Assembly: GCF_900167945.1 (NCBI RefSeq)
Contig: NZ_FUZA01000001.1
Span: forward strand, 248,001 to 312,000
Direction: 5' to 3'
DNA: 64,000 bases
From: Dyadobacter psychrophilus
Lineage (GTDB): Bacteria > Bacteroidota > Bacteroidia > Cytophagales > Spirosomataceae
Positions 1-8,595 of the stretch are shown piece after piece. The position numbers were made by a program, and so were the translations under genes. The stretch's first letter is position 1, and each line of letters starts with the position of its first letter. Below the pieces are notes generated by a model that saw nothing but the letters and a program-made list of their open reading frames with translations, searched no databases and had not been told where the DNA came from.

Positions 1-450
1 ACGGAGGCGCTACCCGGCTATTTTCTGGCCGCTTCGAATGATCGCGGAACGAGCTGGTTTAATCGGGTTTTGGATCAATACAAAGGCAAGACGGTCTATT
101 TAACGAAATGGAATCTGGACGATCCGAAAAGCCGGGAGGAATTAGACTACATTCCGACGTTGCAGGCAAGTGTTCCTGAGGATGTTGTGTTTCTTTTTGT
201 GCATCTTCCCGGCGACGATTACTCCGCTTCGGAAGCGCTTTTGAGACAATACATTGTCCGTCACCGGCTTAAAGGAACACATTTGTTTATGAATGGCGAC
301 CAGATGATGGACTTGCTCTTTCGCCTGAATCCTTTGGACACGGCCACTTTTTCGGTGATCAGGCCCAATGGTAAGTTTGCTGCTAAAAATGCATCTGCTC
401 CGAGCGCGACAGAAAAGACGGCCAAGGCCATTCTGGATGCCGGCAATTAA
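1..450 (+). CDS. Thioredoxin-fold protein without CxxC, 3' part only
   Basis: The reading frame is open from base 1 to the stop at 448-450, so the gene starts upstream of the window and only its last 149 codons are seen. The stretch YKGKTVYLTKW resembles the first strand and helix entry of TlpA/thioredoxin-like proteins, and FSVIRPNGKFAAKNASAPS resembles the late strand with the cis-Pro region. Where a redox-active thioredoxin would carry CxxC there is NLDDPKS, and the visible part contains no cysteine at all. This is probably a redox-inactive thioredoxin-like domain at the end of a longer exported protein. The TTG at 70 is internal, not a start. Family assignment is moderate because the N-terminal part is missing. 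Confidence 0.55.
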   Translation, partial: TEALPGYFLAASNDRGTSWFNRVLDQYKGKTVYLTKWNLDDPKSREELDYIPTLQASVPEDVVFLFVHLPGDDYSASEALLRQYIVRHRLKGTHLFMNGDQMMDLLFRLNPLDTATFSVIRPNGKFAAKNASAPSATEKTAKAILDAGN

Positions 451-554
451 CATTTTCCCCTTCATTTAAATTTAAAAAATCGTTTACAGCATCTTATTAT
501 ATCTATCATCCGTACGTTATCGTTAAGTCTGTTGGTTTGGAATTAAAAGTGCAC

Positions 555-2396
555 ATGTTTAGATATGTCCTGCTGTTTTTGCTGCTATCCACCTATGCAT
601 CGGCCCAGAAAAATCCCGATAGCCTGGAAGTATACAGCAGAGACAGCCTTCGATACACAAACCTGAAAGCACGGATGTCGAAGACCAAGTTTTCGCGCGC
701 GGTATACAGGCTGCTGTTCAGAGATGTTTATAACCAGGGAAAAGTGACGGAGGTGAAAGAGATTGAAACCAACCCGTTCACGCCCTATGAAGGAATGGTG
801 ATCCGGAAAATCTACATCCGGCAGCTCGATATCCTGGGAGAGTCGGTTTACGACACGACACGCGAAGGGAAGCGACTCGAAAAATTCCTTAGTAAAAATC
901 TGCACACCAACACGCGCGAGGGCATTATACGGCGTTCATTTTTATTATTCTCCGAAGGGGATGACATTCAGGCTCAAATGTTAAAGGATAATGAGCGTCT
1001 GCTGAGGACCAACAGGACAATCACCGATGCACGTATTATCGTCGTTCCCCGAAAAGATGTGACGTGGATGGCAGACGTAGTGGTGCTTATTCAGGACTCC
1101 TGGTCGCTCAATTTCAGGGGCGGATTTAACTCATTTAATAAATTCAATATTGGCGTTGAAGATATCAATGTAAGAGGAACAACACATTCCCAACTCACCC
1201 GGATACGATGGGACGGAAATGACAGCCTTCGCAAAAAATTCCAGTTTCGGACGATTTATACGGTTCCATATATTGGCAAAACCTTCATTACCGGACAAGC
1301 AAGCTTCATATATGAACGAGATCTTGAAGAAAGGTCAATCCGCTTTTACAGGCGATTTTTGACCAATGAAACAAAATATGCGGGAGCTGTTGAAACTGGT
1401 CAGACGATGATCCGGCAAATTAAGAGAAACCCCAGCGACACAGAGGAACCAATCATATTTCCCACAAAATTCAATTATTACGATGTCTGGCTGGGCCGTT
1501 CATTCAAATTCCCCTTTCCTGCGAGCCGCCTGGCTGAGAATTCAAGGATCGTAATCGCGGCCCGGCATAACAAATATCATTATACGGAACGTCCGGAGGT
1601 TTCACCCTACATTAATAAAGTGTATTGGAACAAAAGCGCGACGTTACTCAGCCTGGGTTATTCCAACCGTAATTATAAGCGGGACGTTTTGATCTACGGT
1701 TTCGGACGGACTGAGGACGTTCCCGTCGGTAACCTATTTGCACTGACAGCTGGCCGGGAAGATACCGAGTTTGGCGCGAGAGGTTATGCAGGCTTGCAAT
1801 ATGCGCGGGGAAAATACCTGCCGCATAACCTCGGCTATATGTATGGTTTGATCAACATTGGTTCATACATTAAAGAAGCCAAAGCGCAGCAGGGCGTGAT
1901 CAGCGCACAACTGAATTACATCAGCAACCTGATCCCATTCAGATACAGTTTTTTCCGCCAGTTTTTTACGGGACGTTACACACGCGGTGTTAACCGGGAC
2001 CCGCTGGATTATCTGAACATTAGCGGCAATGAGGGTATACGGGGCATTAATAGCGAACAACTTATCGGCACAACGAGGCTTACGCTGGGCACTGAAACGG
2101 TTTTCTTTTCAGATAAGAGTTTATTAGGATTTCGTATCGCTTATTTTGTTTTTGCAGACATCGGCCTGGTAAATGGGGCCGAATCTATCTGGAAAAGTCC
2201 ATTGTACCAGGGCTACGGACTGGGTTTGCGGTTAAGGAATGAAAACCTGACATTTAATACATTACAACTCCGGATCGGCTATTATCCGAATATTCCGGGA
2301 AATTCTTCGGTGTTCAGGTTTGGTGCCGACGGCAATGTTCCGCTGAGATTGAGGGATTTTGACATTTCTGCTCCCTCCATAGCGCCACTTCAATAA
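555..2396 (+). CDS. BamA/TamA-like outer-membrane beta-barrel protein with POTRA
   Basis: The ATG at 555 is chosen over the upstream TTG at 537 because it begins a clean signal peptide (MFRYVLLFLLLSTYASAQ). The mature protein has a POTRA-like segment at roughly residues 65-160, including GMVIRKIYIRQLDILG and LLRTNRTITDARIIVVP, a pattern typical of POTRA repeats. The remaining ~430 residues are rich in alternating aromatic/hydrophobic strands, as in a 16-stranded Omp85 barrel. Length (613 aa) suits a one- or two-POTRA Omp85 relative rather than the five-POTRA BamA. Such proteins insert or export envelope proteins or lipids; the substrate cannot be read from sequence. It stands alone: 104 bp after the preceding gene and ~200 bp before carB. 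Confidence 0.7.
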   Translation: MFRYVLLFLLLSTYASAQKNPDSLEVYSRDSLRYTNLKARMSKTKFSRAVYRLLFRDVYNQGKVTEVKEIETNPFTPYEGMVIRKIYIRQLDILGESVYDTTREGKRLEKFLSKNLHTNTREGIIRRSFLLFSEGDDIQAQMLKDNERLLRTNRTITDARIIVVPRKDVTWMADVVVLIQDSWSLNFRGGFNSFNKFNIGVEDINVRGTTHSQLTRIRWDGNDSLRKKFQFRTIYTVPYIGKTFITGQASFIYERDLEERSIRFYRRFLTNETKYAGAVETGQTMIRQIKRNPSDTEEPIIFPTKFNYYDVWLGRSFKFPFPASRLAENSRIVIAARHNKYHYTERPEVSPYINKVYWNKSATLLSLGYSNRNYKRDVLIYGFGRTEDVPVGNLFALTAGREDTEFGARGYAGLQYARGKYLPHNLGYMYGLINIGSYIKEAKAQQGVISAQLNYISNLIPFRYSFFRQFFTGRYTRGVNRDPLDYLNISGNEGIRGINSEQLIGTTRLTLGTETVFFSDKSLLGFRIAYFVFADIGLVNGAESIWKSPLYQGYGLGLRLRNENLTFNTLQLRIGYYPNIPGNSSVFRFGADGNVPLRLRDFDISAPSIAPLQ

Positions 2397-2490
2397 TTGC
2401 ATTTAACTGATAATAAGTCCGTTAAAATACACCCGTCAAAAAATAACAGTAATTTCCGCTATCCTTCCGCTCTTTTTCGGATATGTGAAT

Positions 2491-2498
2491 TAACTTTG
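2491..2498 (+). promoter_or_regulatory. Bacteroidota -7 element upstream of carB
   Basis: TAACTTTG matches the TAnnTTTG -7 consensus of the Bacteroidota housekeeping sigma factor and lies 95 bp before the carB GTG. A clear TTG -33 element is not present at the expected spacing; there is only a T-run at 2472-2477. Confidence 0.5.
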
Positions 2499-2593
2499 TG
2501 GAATTTTTGGACGTACCCCTGCTGAGATTAACAGGCAATTCTGACAAAAGTTGTTAAAAAAGTTTTCCTCATTTCTACAAATTACCAATTACT

Positions 2594-5437
2594 GTGCCCA
2601 AAAATACGAATATCAATTCCGTTCTAATTATCGGTTCAGGTCCAATTATCATCGGTCAGGCATGCGAGTTTGACTATGCCGGCACTCAGGCTGCACGTTC
2701 GTTGCGTGAGGAAGGAATAGAAGTTGTGTTGATCAACTCTAATCCCGCCACGATCATGACTGACCCGATCAGTGCAGATCATGTTTATCTGCTTCCGTTG
2801 GAAAAGAAATATATCGTTGAAATCCTGGAAAAACACAAAGCGATGGGCAAGCCTATCGACGCCGTGCTTCCTACCATGGGCGGACAAACGGCGCTGAACC
2901 TCGCTATCGATTGTGATAAAGCCGGGATTTGGAAAAAGTATAATGTGGATATTATCGGTGTCGACATTAAAGCCATTGAAACCACGGAGGACCGTGAGAA
3001 ATTCAGGTTAAAAATGCTTGAACTCAATGTGAATGTTTGCAAAGGACGCACGGCGAGATCGTTTTTGGAAGGAAAAGAAATTGCACAGGAAATTGGCTTC
3101 CCGCTTGTAATCCGCCCTTCCTACACGCTTGGAGGAACAGGAGGAGGTTTTGTTGAAAGAGAAGAGGATTTCGACAAAGCTTTGAATAATGGATTGCATG
3201 CTTCGCCAGTTCATGAAGTTTTGGTTGAACAAAGCGCAATGGGCTGGAAAGAATACGAATTGGAGCTTCTGCGTGATAATAAAGGCAATTTCATCATCAT
3301 TTGTTCTATCGAGAACTTTGATCCCATGGGCGTGCATACTGGCGACAGCATTACCGTCGCGCCTGCAATGACGCTTCCGGATACGCTTTACCAGCAAATG
3401 CGGGATCTGGCAATCAAGATGATGGATGGGATTGGTAAATTTGCGGGAGGCTGTAATGTTCAGTTTTCGGTAAATCCTGCTGATGATCAAATCATTGCGA
3501 TTGAAATCAATCCCCGCGTTTCTAGATCTTCTGCCCTTGCCTCCAAAGCAACCGGTTATCCTATCGCGAAAATCGCTGCGAAAATGGCGATCGGTTATAA
3601 TCTTGACGAGCTGATCAACCCGATCACGGGAAGCACATCTGCGTTCTTCGAGCCTTCGATCGACTATGTGATCGTAAAAGTTCCACGCTGGAATTTTGAT
3701 AAATTTAAAGGTGCTGACCGCTCACTGGGACTTCAAATGAAATCGGTTGGAGAAGCCATGGGCATCGGCCGGAATTTCCAGGAAGCATTGCAAAAAGCAT
3801 GTCAGTCCCTGGAAATCAGAAGAAACGGTTTGGGAGCGGATGGTCGCGAATTGCGCGATCAGGAAGCGATCAAACATAGCCTGAAACATCCGAGCTGGGA
3901 TCGTCTGTTCCATATATATGATGCATTCAAAATCGGTTTATCATTCAAAACCATTCAAAGCCTTACCCAGATTGATTCGTGGTTCCTGCGCCAGATTGAG
4001 GAATTGATCGAGCTTGAACATGAAATTGAGAAGTTTGATCTGAACGATATTCCAAAAGAATTACTCCTTAATGCGAAGCAGAAAGGTTACGCAGACAGGC
4101 AGATAGCTCATTTGATCGGCACGAAAGAGAGCAAGGTCTACGACAAGCGTAAGGAAATGGGAATCAAGCGTGTATACAAATGCGTTGACACTTGCGCAGC
4201 CGAATTTGAGGCAAAAACGCCTTACTACTACTCTACTTTTAACACTTCCCAGGAATATCCGGACAACGAATCCATCGTGAGCGACCGTAAAAAAGTAGTT
4301 GTACTGGGTTCTGGTCCAAACCGCATCGGACAGGGGATTGAGTTTGATTACTCTTGTGTTCATGGCGTTTTGGCTGCCAAAGAAGAAGGTTACGAAACGA
4401 TTATGATCAACTGTAACCCTGAAACGGTGTCAACCGATCCGGATATTGCTGATAAGCTCTACTTCGAGCCTGTTTTCTGGGAGCACGTTTTCGACATCAT
4501 CGAGCATGAAAAACCGGAAGGTGTAATTGTGCAGCTTGGTGGCCAAACCGCCCTCAAAATGGCAGAAAAGCTTGAAAAATATGGTATCAAGATCATTGGA
4601 ACCAGTTATCAGTCACTCGACTGGGCTGAGGACCGCGGACGCTTCTCTTCGCTTTTGGAAGACCTCGAAATTCCGTTCCCAAAATTCGGAACAGTAAGGA
4701 CTTCGGATGCTGCGGTAGAATTGTCCAGGACGCTGGGTTTCCCGCTGCTGGTTCGTCCAAGCTATGTTTTGGGTGGGCAGAGCATGAAAATTGTGATCAA
4801 CGAAAAGGAAATGGAACAGCATGTGGTGAAGATCCTGCATGACATTCCGGATAACAACATTTTGCTTGACCATTTTCTGGAAGGCGCTTTGGAAGCAGAA
4901 GCGGATGCAATCTGTGACGGTGAAGACGCTTACATTATCGGGGTTATGGAGCACATTGAACCAGCAGGGATCCACTCCGGTGACTCACACGCTGCACTTC
5001 CGCCATTCGACCTTACCGCTGACGAAATTCGCCAGATTGAAGAGCACACGCGGAAAATTGCGTTGGCAATGAATGTGATTGGATTGATTAATGTGCAGTT
5101 TGCAGTGAAAGACGGCATTGTTTACGTGATCGAGGCAAATCCAAGAGCTTCTCGGACTGTTCCGTTTATTTGCAAAGCTTACAAAGAGCCTTATGTCAAT
5201 TACGCTACAAAGCTGATGTTGGGCACCAAGAAATTGAAGGACTTCACATTTAATCCTGTGAAAAAAGGCTGGGCGATCAAAATTCCGGTTTTCTCTTTCA
5301 ACAAATTCCCGAATGTAAATAAGGAACTTGGGCCGGAAATGAAATCAACCGGCGAAGCGATTTATTTCATTGATGACTTGCAGGATGATTTCTTCCAAAA
5401 GATTTACAGCGAGCGCAATCTTTACCTGAGCCGCTAG
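2594..5437 (+). CDS. carB: Carbamoyl-phosphate synthase large subunit, short form
   Basis: Makes carbamoyl phosphate from bicarbonate, ATP and ammonia supplied by the glutaminase subunit CarA, feeding pyrimidine and arginine synthesis in the cytosol. The GTG start gives the canonical N-terminus (PKNTNINSVLIIGSGPIIIG). The two homologous synthetase halves are clear: the first opens with IIGSGPIIIGQACEFDY, the second with VLGSGPNRIGQGIEFDY near residue 570, and each carries the ATP-grasp signature (IRPSYTLGGTGGG; VRPSYVLGGQS). At 947 aa the protein ends just after the second ATP-grasp (YSERNLYLSR), so the ~130-residue C-terminal MGS-like allosteric domain of the ~1070-aa enzymes is absent. No carA lies in the window. 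A strong terminator follows. Confidence 0.96.
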   Translation: MPKNTNINSVLIIGSGPIIIGQACEFDYAGTQAARSLREEGIEVVLINSNPATIMTDPISADHVYLLPLEKKYIVEILEKHKAMGKPIDAVLPTMGGQTALNLAIDCDKAGIWKKYNVDIIGVDIKAIETTEDREKFRLKMLELNVNVCKGRTARSFLEGKEIAQEIGFPLVIRPSYTLGGTGGGFVEREEDFDKALNNGLHASPVHEVLVEQSAMGWKEYELELLRDNKGNFIIICSIENFDPMGVHTGDSITVAPAMTLPDTLYQQMRDLAIKMMDGIGKFAGGCNVQFSVNPADDQIIAIEINPRVSRSSALASKATGYPIAKIAAKMAIGYNLDELINPITGSTSAFFEPSIDYVIVKVPRWNFDKFKGADRSLGLQMKSVGEAMGIGRNFQEALQKACQSLEIRRNGLGADGRELRDQEAIKHSLKHPSWDRLFHIYDAFKIGLSFKTIQSLTQIDSWFLRQIEELIELEHEIEKFDLNDIPKELLLNAKQKGYADRQIAHLIGTKESKVYDKRKEMGIKRVYKCVDTCAAEFEAKTPYYYSTFNTSQEYPDNESIVSDRKKVVVLGSGPNRIGQGIEFDYSCVHGVLAAKEEGYETIMINCNPETVSTDPDIADKLYFEPVFWEHVFDIIEHEKPEGVIVQLGGQTALKMAEKLEKYGIKIIGTSYQSLDWAEDRGRFSSLLEDLEIPFPKFGTVRTSDAAVELSRTLGFPLLVRPSYVLGGQSMKIVINEKEMEQHVVKILHDIPDNNILLDHFLEGALEAEADAICDGEDAYIIGVMEHIEPAGIHSGDSHAALPPFDLTADEIRQIEEHTRKIALAMNVIGLINVQFAVKDGIVYVIEANPRASRTVPFICKAYKEPYVNYATKLMLGTKKLKDFTFNPVKKGWAIKIPVFSFNKFPNVNKELGPEMKSTGEAIYFIDDLQDDFFQKIYSERNLYLSR

Positions 5438-5448
5438 TTTGATCTCCA

Positions 5449-5494
5449 TATAAAAGTAAAAGCCGACACAAACGTGCCGGCTTTTACTTTTATA
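5449..5494. terminator. Bidirectional terminator between carB and the DUF4834 gene
   Basis: Two 21-base arms (5449-5469 and 5474-5494) pair with one mismatch around an AAAC loop. The GC-rich top (GCCG/CGGC) sits between A-rich and T-rich flanks, so the hairpin can terminate carB on the plus strand and the DUF4834 gene on the minus strand. Confidence 0.9.
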
Positions 5495-5506
5495 TCTGAA
5501 CAAAAA

Positions 5507-5755
5507 TTATTTTACTTCTTCATAGTCTACATACTCACCGCCTCTGAAACGGGAAGATTGGTTTGGGTCTGGCGGCACATTATCCACCTTAACTCCTGCA
5601 TTCGCACGCTGGCGCTGTTGCTGCGCCTTATACTGCCTTTCCTGCTCCTTAATAAGCTGGCGGCCTACAAGCAAGTGGAAAACAAACCTCCTGAAAAACG
5701 GCACAAACGCAATCAGAAGCAAGAATATGAGGATTATATTAAATAACAGTTTCAT
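5507..5755 (-). CDS. DUF4834-family small membrane protein
   Basis: An 82-residue protein with one N-terminal membrane helix (residues ~2-20, LLFNIILIFLLLIAFVPFF), then a basic and glutamine-rich segment (QLIKEQERQYKAQQQRQR) and a short acidic tail ending YVDYEEVK. This layout and length match DUF4834, a family of unknown function found in Bacteroidota. It lies 140 bp downstream of the NADH dehydrogenase gene on the same strand and ends at the shared bidirectional terminator, so it may be the last gene of the bshA-ndh transcript or have its own promoter. Nothing in the sequence shows its job. Confidence 0.7.
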   Translation of the reverse strand: MKLLFNIILIFLLLIAFVPFFRRFVFHLLVGRQLIKEQERQYKAQQQRQRANAGVKVDNVPPDPNQSSRFRGGEYVDYEEVK

Positions 5756-5895
5756 TTGTCAAATGTTTATTACATTAATTAATAACGTAAAGCTGGCTTA
5801 AATAGCACACGAATATAACGAAAACCTAATGAATGATCCAATCCGGCTTGGGAATGGCACTATGAATTTATAGTCGGTAGGCATTCTGTTGGATG

Positions 5896-7227
5896 CTAAG
5901 CTTCCTGCTTTACCGCTTCTTCGTTCTTCTCATTCTTGTTGGCTATCTGTTCAATCGTCTTTGGTCTTAATATCAAGCGCAGCGACTGATCGTATGTTGC
6001 GTAGTTCCAGACCCAGTTAATCAATATCAGCACCCTGTTTTTCACGCCTACTATTGAAATTAAATGGACAAACATCCAGGTTAGCCAAGCCAGAAAACCC
6101 TGAAATTTGATAAAAGGCAAATCCACAACCGCCCTATTCCGTCCTACCGTCGCCATCGAACCTAAATCCTTATATTTAAAAGGCACTGCTTTTTTCCCGT
6201 CCATCACGCGCCAGACATTCTTGGCGAGCGCCTTACCCTGCTGGATAGCCGGCTGTGCCAATTGTGGATGGCCATTTTCCCACTCGCCTTCCTGCATGGC
6301 TGCCACATCTCCCAACGCGAAAATGTTGTCGTATCCCTGCACGCGGTTATACTGATCTACTTTGATGCGTCCGCCTCGTACAATTACATCCGGACTCAAA
6401 CCATTCAAAGGATTTGCTTTAATTCCTGCCGCCCAAACCAGGTTATCGGCCCTGATGCGCATTCCTTGCTTGGTAGTGACAAATTTTCCATCGAAACCGG
6501 TCACAACTTGCTCGGTATGAATGTGGACGCCCATTTTTTCAAGATATTCCCTCGATCTTTGAGAGGATTCATCCGACATTGCGCCCAGTAGTTCCTTTGA
6601 ACCTTCCAGCAAATGAATTTCCATTGCTTTGAAATCCATTTCAGGATAATCTTTTGGCAAAATAAAATGTTTCATTTCTGCCAGAGTGCCCGACAATTCT
6701 ACTCCTGTCGGTCCGCCGCCAACAACCACGACGCTCATTAACGCGGCACGTTCTTCTTCGGAATCGACAGAAAGTGCATCCTCAAAGTTCTGTAAAATCC
6801 GGTTACGTAAAGCCAATGCCTCGGAAACCGTCTTCATGGGGATCGCACGTTCCTCAATCTCTTTCATACCAAAATAATTGGTAACTGCCCCCGTCGCGAT
6901 CACCAGATAATCGTAGGTAATCTCGCCCAGGTCTGTACTGATAGACTTGCGGTCGGTATTTACGCTTTGCACTTCGGTAATGCGTATATGTACGTTTTTC
7001 TTGGATTGAAAGATTTTCCGTAGCGGAAAAGAAATGGAGCTGGGTTCGAGCCCGGCCATAGCCACCTGATAGAACAGCGGCTGAAACTGATGATAATTAT
7101 TGCGGTCAATCAGCACAACTTGGAGATCCTCGCGCTTGGCAATCTCCCTCGCCAAAGCAAGTCCGCCAAAACCGGCGCCTACAATTACGACCCGCTTATA
7201 TTGTGTATATGGAATGTTTGGTAACAT
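5896..7227 (-). CDS. ndh: Type II NADH dehydrogenase (NAD(P)/FAD oxidoreductase)
   Basis: Non-proton-pumping NADH:quinone oxidoreductase that passes electrons from NADH through FAD to the membrane quinone pool. The FAD-binding Rossmann motif GAGFGG lies at residues 17-22 and the second, NADH-binding motif GGGPTG near residue 170; IFALGDVAAM is the FAD-contacting motif near residue 305. The C-terminal stretch (residues ~375-425, including FLAWLTWMFVHLISIVG) is the amphipathic/hydrophobic membrane-docking region of NDH-2. Length of 443 aa is normal. It follows bshA on the minus strand after 46 bp, and a perfect 9-bp stem abuts its ATG, which could affect translation or end the bshA message. Substrate (NADH versus NADPH) is not certain. 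Confidence 0.88.
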   Translation of the reverse strand: MLPNIPYTQYKRVVIVGAGFGGLALAREIAKREDLQVVLIDRNNYHQFQPLFYQVAMAGLEPSSISFPLRKIFQSKKNVHIRITEVQSVNTDRKSISTDLGEITYDYLVIATGAVTNYFGMKEIEERAIPMKTVSEALALRNRILQNFEDALSVDSEEERAALMSVVVVGGGPTGVELSGTLAEMKHFILPKDYPEMDFKAMEIHLLEGSKELLGAMSDESSQRSREYLEKMGVHIHTEQVVTGFDGKFVTTKQGMRIRADNLVWAAGIKANPLNGLSPDVIVRGGRIKVDQYNRVQGYDNIFALGDVAAMQEGEWENGHPQLAQPAIQQGKALAKNVWRVMDGKKAVPFKYKDLGSMATVGRNRAVVDLPFIKFQGFLAWLTWMFVHLISIVGVKNRVLILINWVWNYATYDQSLRLILRPKTIEQIANKNEKNEEAVKQEA

Positions 7228-7259
7228 GGTCTGGTCTTTTTTAAATAAAGGACCAGACC
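7228..7259 (-). promoter_or_regulatory. Hairpin abutting the ndh start codon
   Basis: GACCAGACC (7251-7259, plus strand) and GGTCTGGTC (7228-7236) form a perfect 9-bp stem around a 14-base A/T loop. On the minus-strand transcript the 3' arm ends exactly where the ndh ATG begins (7225-7227). The ribosome-binding stretch of ndh would therefore be inside the hairpin. It has no U-tract after the stem, so a simple terminator for bshA is less likely but not excluded. Confidence 0.55.
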
Positions 7260-7273
7260 TAAAAATACCATAC

Positions 7274-8413
7274 CTATATCGCTACTGCTTTACTATTTTC
7301 GACAACCTTCTCATAATAAGACTCATAATGAGGAAGGATCTTGGCAATGTCAAATTCTTTTGCGCGTGCCAGCGCATTGGCCTTGAACGTCGGCAGATTG
7401 GCGTCATCCAGGATGTAAGCAGCGTGCCTCACCATATCATCCACATCACCTACGTCACTCAAAAATCCGGTAACACCGTGTAGGTTCAGTTCAGGAAGAC
7501 CGCCAGCATTTGAAGTGATCAGCGGAACTTCGCAAGCGAGGGCCTCCAATGCCGCAAGTCCAAAACTTTCTGATTCAGAAGGCATTAAGAACAGATCAGC
7601 AACAGAAAGCACTTCTTCAATCGCATCCAGTTTACCCAAAAACCTTACATCAGAAAGCATATCCAGATCTTTGCACATCCGTTCGATACGCTGTCTGTCG
7701 GGGCCGTCACCTACCAATAACAACTTACTGGGCAGCAACTTGCGCAATTTTTCAAAAATCATGATCACATCATCGATCCGTTTCACTTTTCTGAAATTGG
7801 ATGTATGAACAATCAGTTTCTCATTATTAGGGCAAATGGCCAATTTGAAATGTTCCTTTTTCTGACGGTTAAAGCGGTCCAGATCAATAAAATTCGGAAT
7901 TACTTCAATGTCCTTTGTAATCGCAAAGTGGGCGTAAGTATCTTTTTTCAACGACTCCGAAACCGCTGTTATGCCATCGGACTGGTTAATGCTGAATGTT
8001 ACCACCGGCTCATAGGATTCATCTTTCCCAACCAGCGTGATATCCGTTCCGTGCAATGTTGTGATCACGGGAATGTGGATGCCTTGCTGTGCCAGAATCT
8101 GTTTTGCAAGATATGCGGACGATGCGTGCGGAATAGCATAATGCACGTGCAGCAGATCCAGATTGGCGCTGGCAGCCACATGAACCATTTCACTGGACAA
8201 TGCGGATTCGTAAGGCGGATATTGAAACAGCGGGTAAGCCGGGATATTTACTTCGTGATAGTAAAGATTTTCATTGAAGAAGTCGAGTCTCTGGGGCTGT
8301 GAATATGTAATGAAATGAACCTGATGACCTACTTTCGCGAGTGCTTTTCCAAGTTCGGTAGCTACCACACCGCTTCCTCCGAAGGTAGGATAGCATACAA
8401 TACCAATTTTCAT
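7274..8413 (-). CDS. bshA: N-acetyl-alpha-D-glucosaminyl L-malate synthase
   Basis: First step of bacillithiol synthesis: transfers GlcNAc from UDP-GlcNAc to L-malate. It is a GT4 retaining glycosyltransferase. The N-terminus (MKIGIVCYPTFGGSGVVATE) is highly characteristic of BshA, with the glycine-rich loop that holds the donor phosphate. The HGTDITLVG stretch near residue 125 and the C-terminal SESESFGLAALEALACEVP (E-x7-E motif of GT4 enzymes, residues ~278-296) complete the fold. Length (379 aa) is that of the family. bshB and bshC are not in the window, as is common since these genes are often scattered. It is divergent from the UbiA-type gene across 182 bp and appears to be the first gene of a minus-strand unit with ndh. 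Confidence 0.93.
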   Translation of the reverse strand: MKIGIVCYPTFGGSGVVATELGKALAKVGHQVHFITYSQPQRLDFFNENLYYHEVNIPAYPLFQYPPYESALSSEMVHVAASANLDLLHVHYAIPHASSAYLAKQILAQQGIHIPVITTLHGTDITLVGKDESYEPVVTFSINQSDGITAVSESLKKDTYAHFAITKDIEVIPNFIDLDRFNRQKKEHFKLAICPNNEKLIVHTSNFRKVKRIDDVIMIFEKLRKLLPSKLLLVGDGPDRQRIERMCKDLDMLSDVRFLGKLDAIEEVLSVADLFLMPSESESFGLAALEALACEVPLITSNAGGLPELNLHGVTGFLSDVGDVDDMVRHAAYILDDANLPTFKANALARAKEFDIAKILPHYESYYEKVVENSKAVAI

Positions 8414-8497
8414 AATTCTATTTAAAAAGTTGAAAGTCGCATTTTGGCGAGCTGTTATGACAACAGATCTTTTAGGCTAACAACAAATGCTCCATTT

Positions 8498-8518
8498 TTT
8501 ATCCCCAAAATGGATAAA
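8498..8518. repeat. Small inverted repeat in the bshA/prenyltransferase divergent region
   Basis: TTTATCC (8498-8504) and GGATAAA (8512-8518) form a 7-bp perfect inverted repeat with a 7-base spacer; a further GGGATAAAA follows at 8540-8548. It lies between the divergent starts at 8413 and 8596 and could be an operator, but the arms are short and A/T-rich. Confidence 0.3.
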
Positions 8519-8595
8519 GATGTTGAGATTTGTCGTTAATGGGATAAAATGAATAATTTTATTGTCTAAACCTTCTGTTTCCAGAGTTAGCCTTC

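Noticed and set aside
5474..5746. 90-codon plus-strand frame across the DUF4834 gene
   Set aside because: It begins inside the terminator hairpin and is the reverse of the better-supported DUF4834 gene.
7040..7058. A GGTTCGAGCCC tRNA-like T-arm on the plus strand
   Set aside because: It lies inside the ndh coding region and the rest of a cloverleaf (acceptor and anticodon arms) is absent.
8498..8518. Operator in the bshA/prenyltransferase spacer
   Set aside because: Kept only as a low-confidence repeat: 7-bp A/T-rich arms are common by chance.
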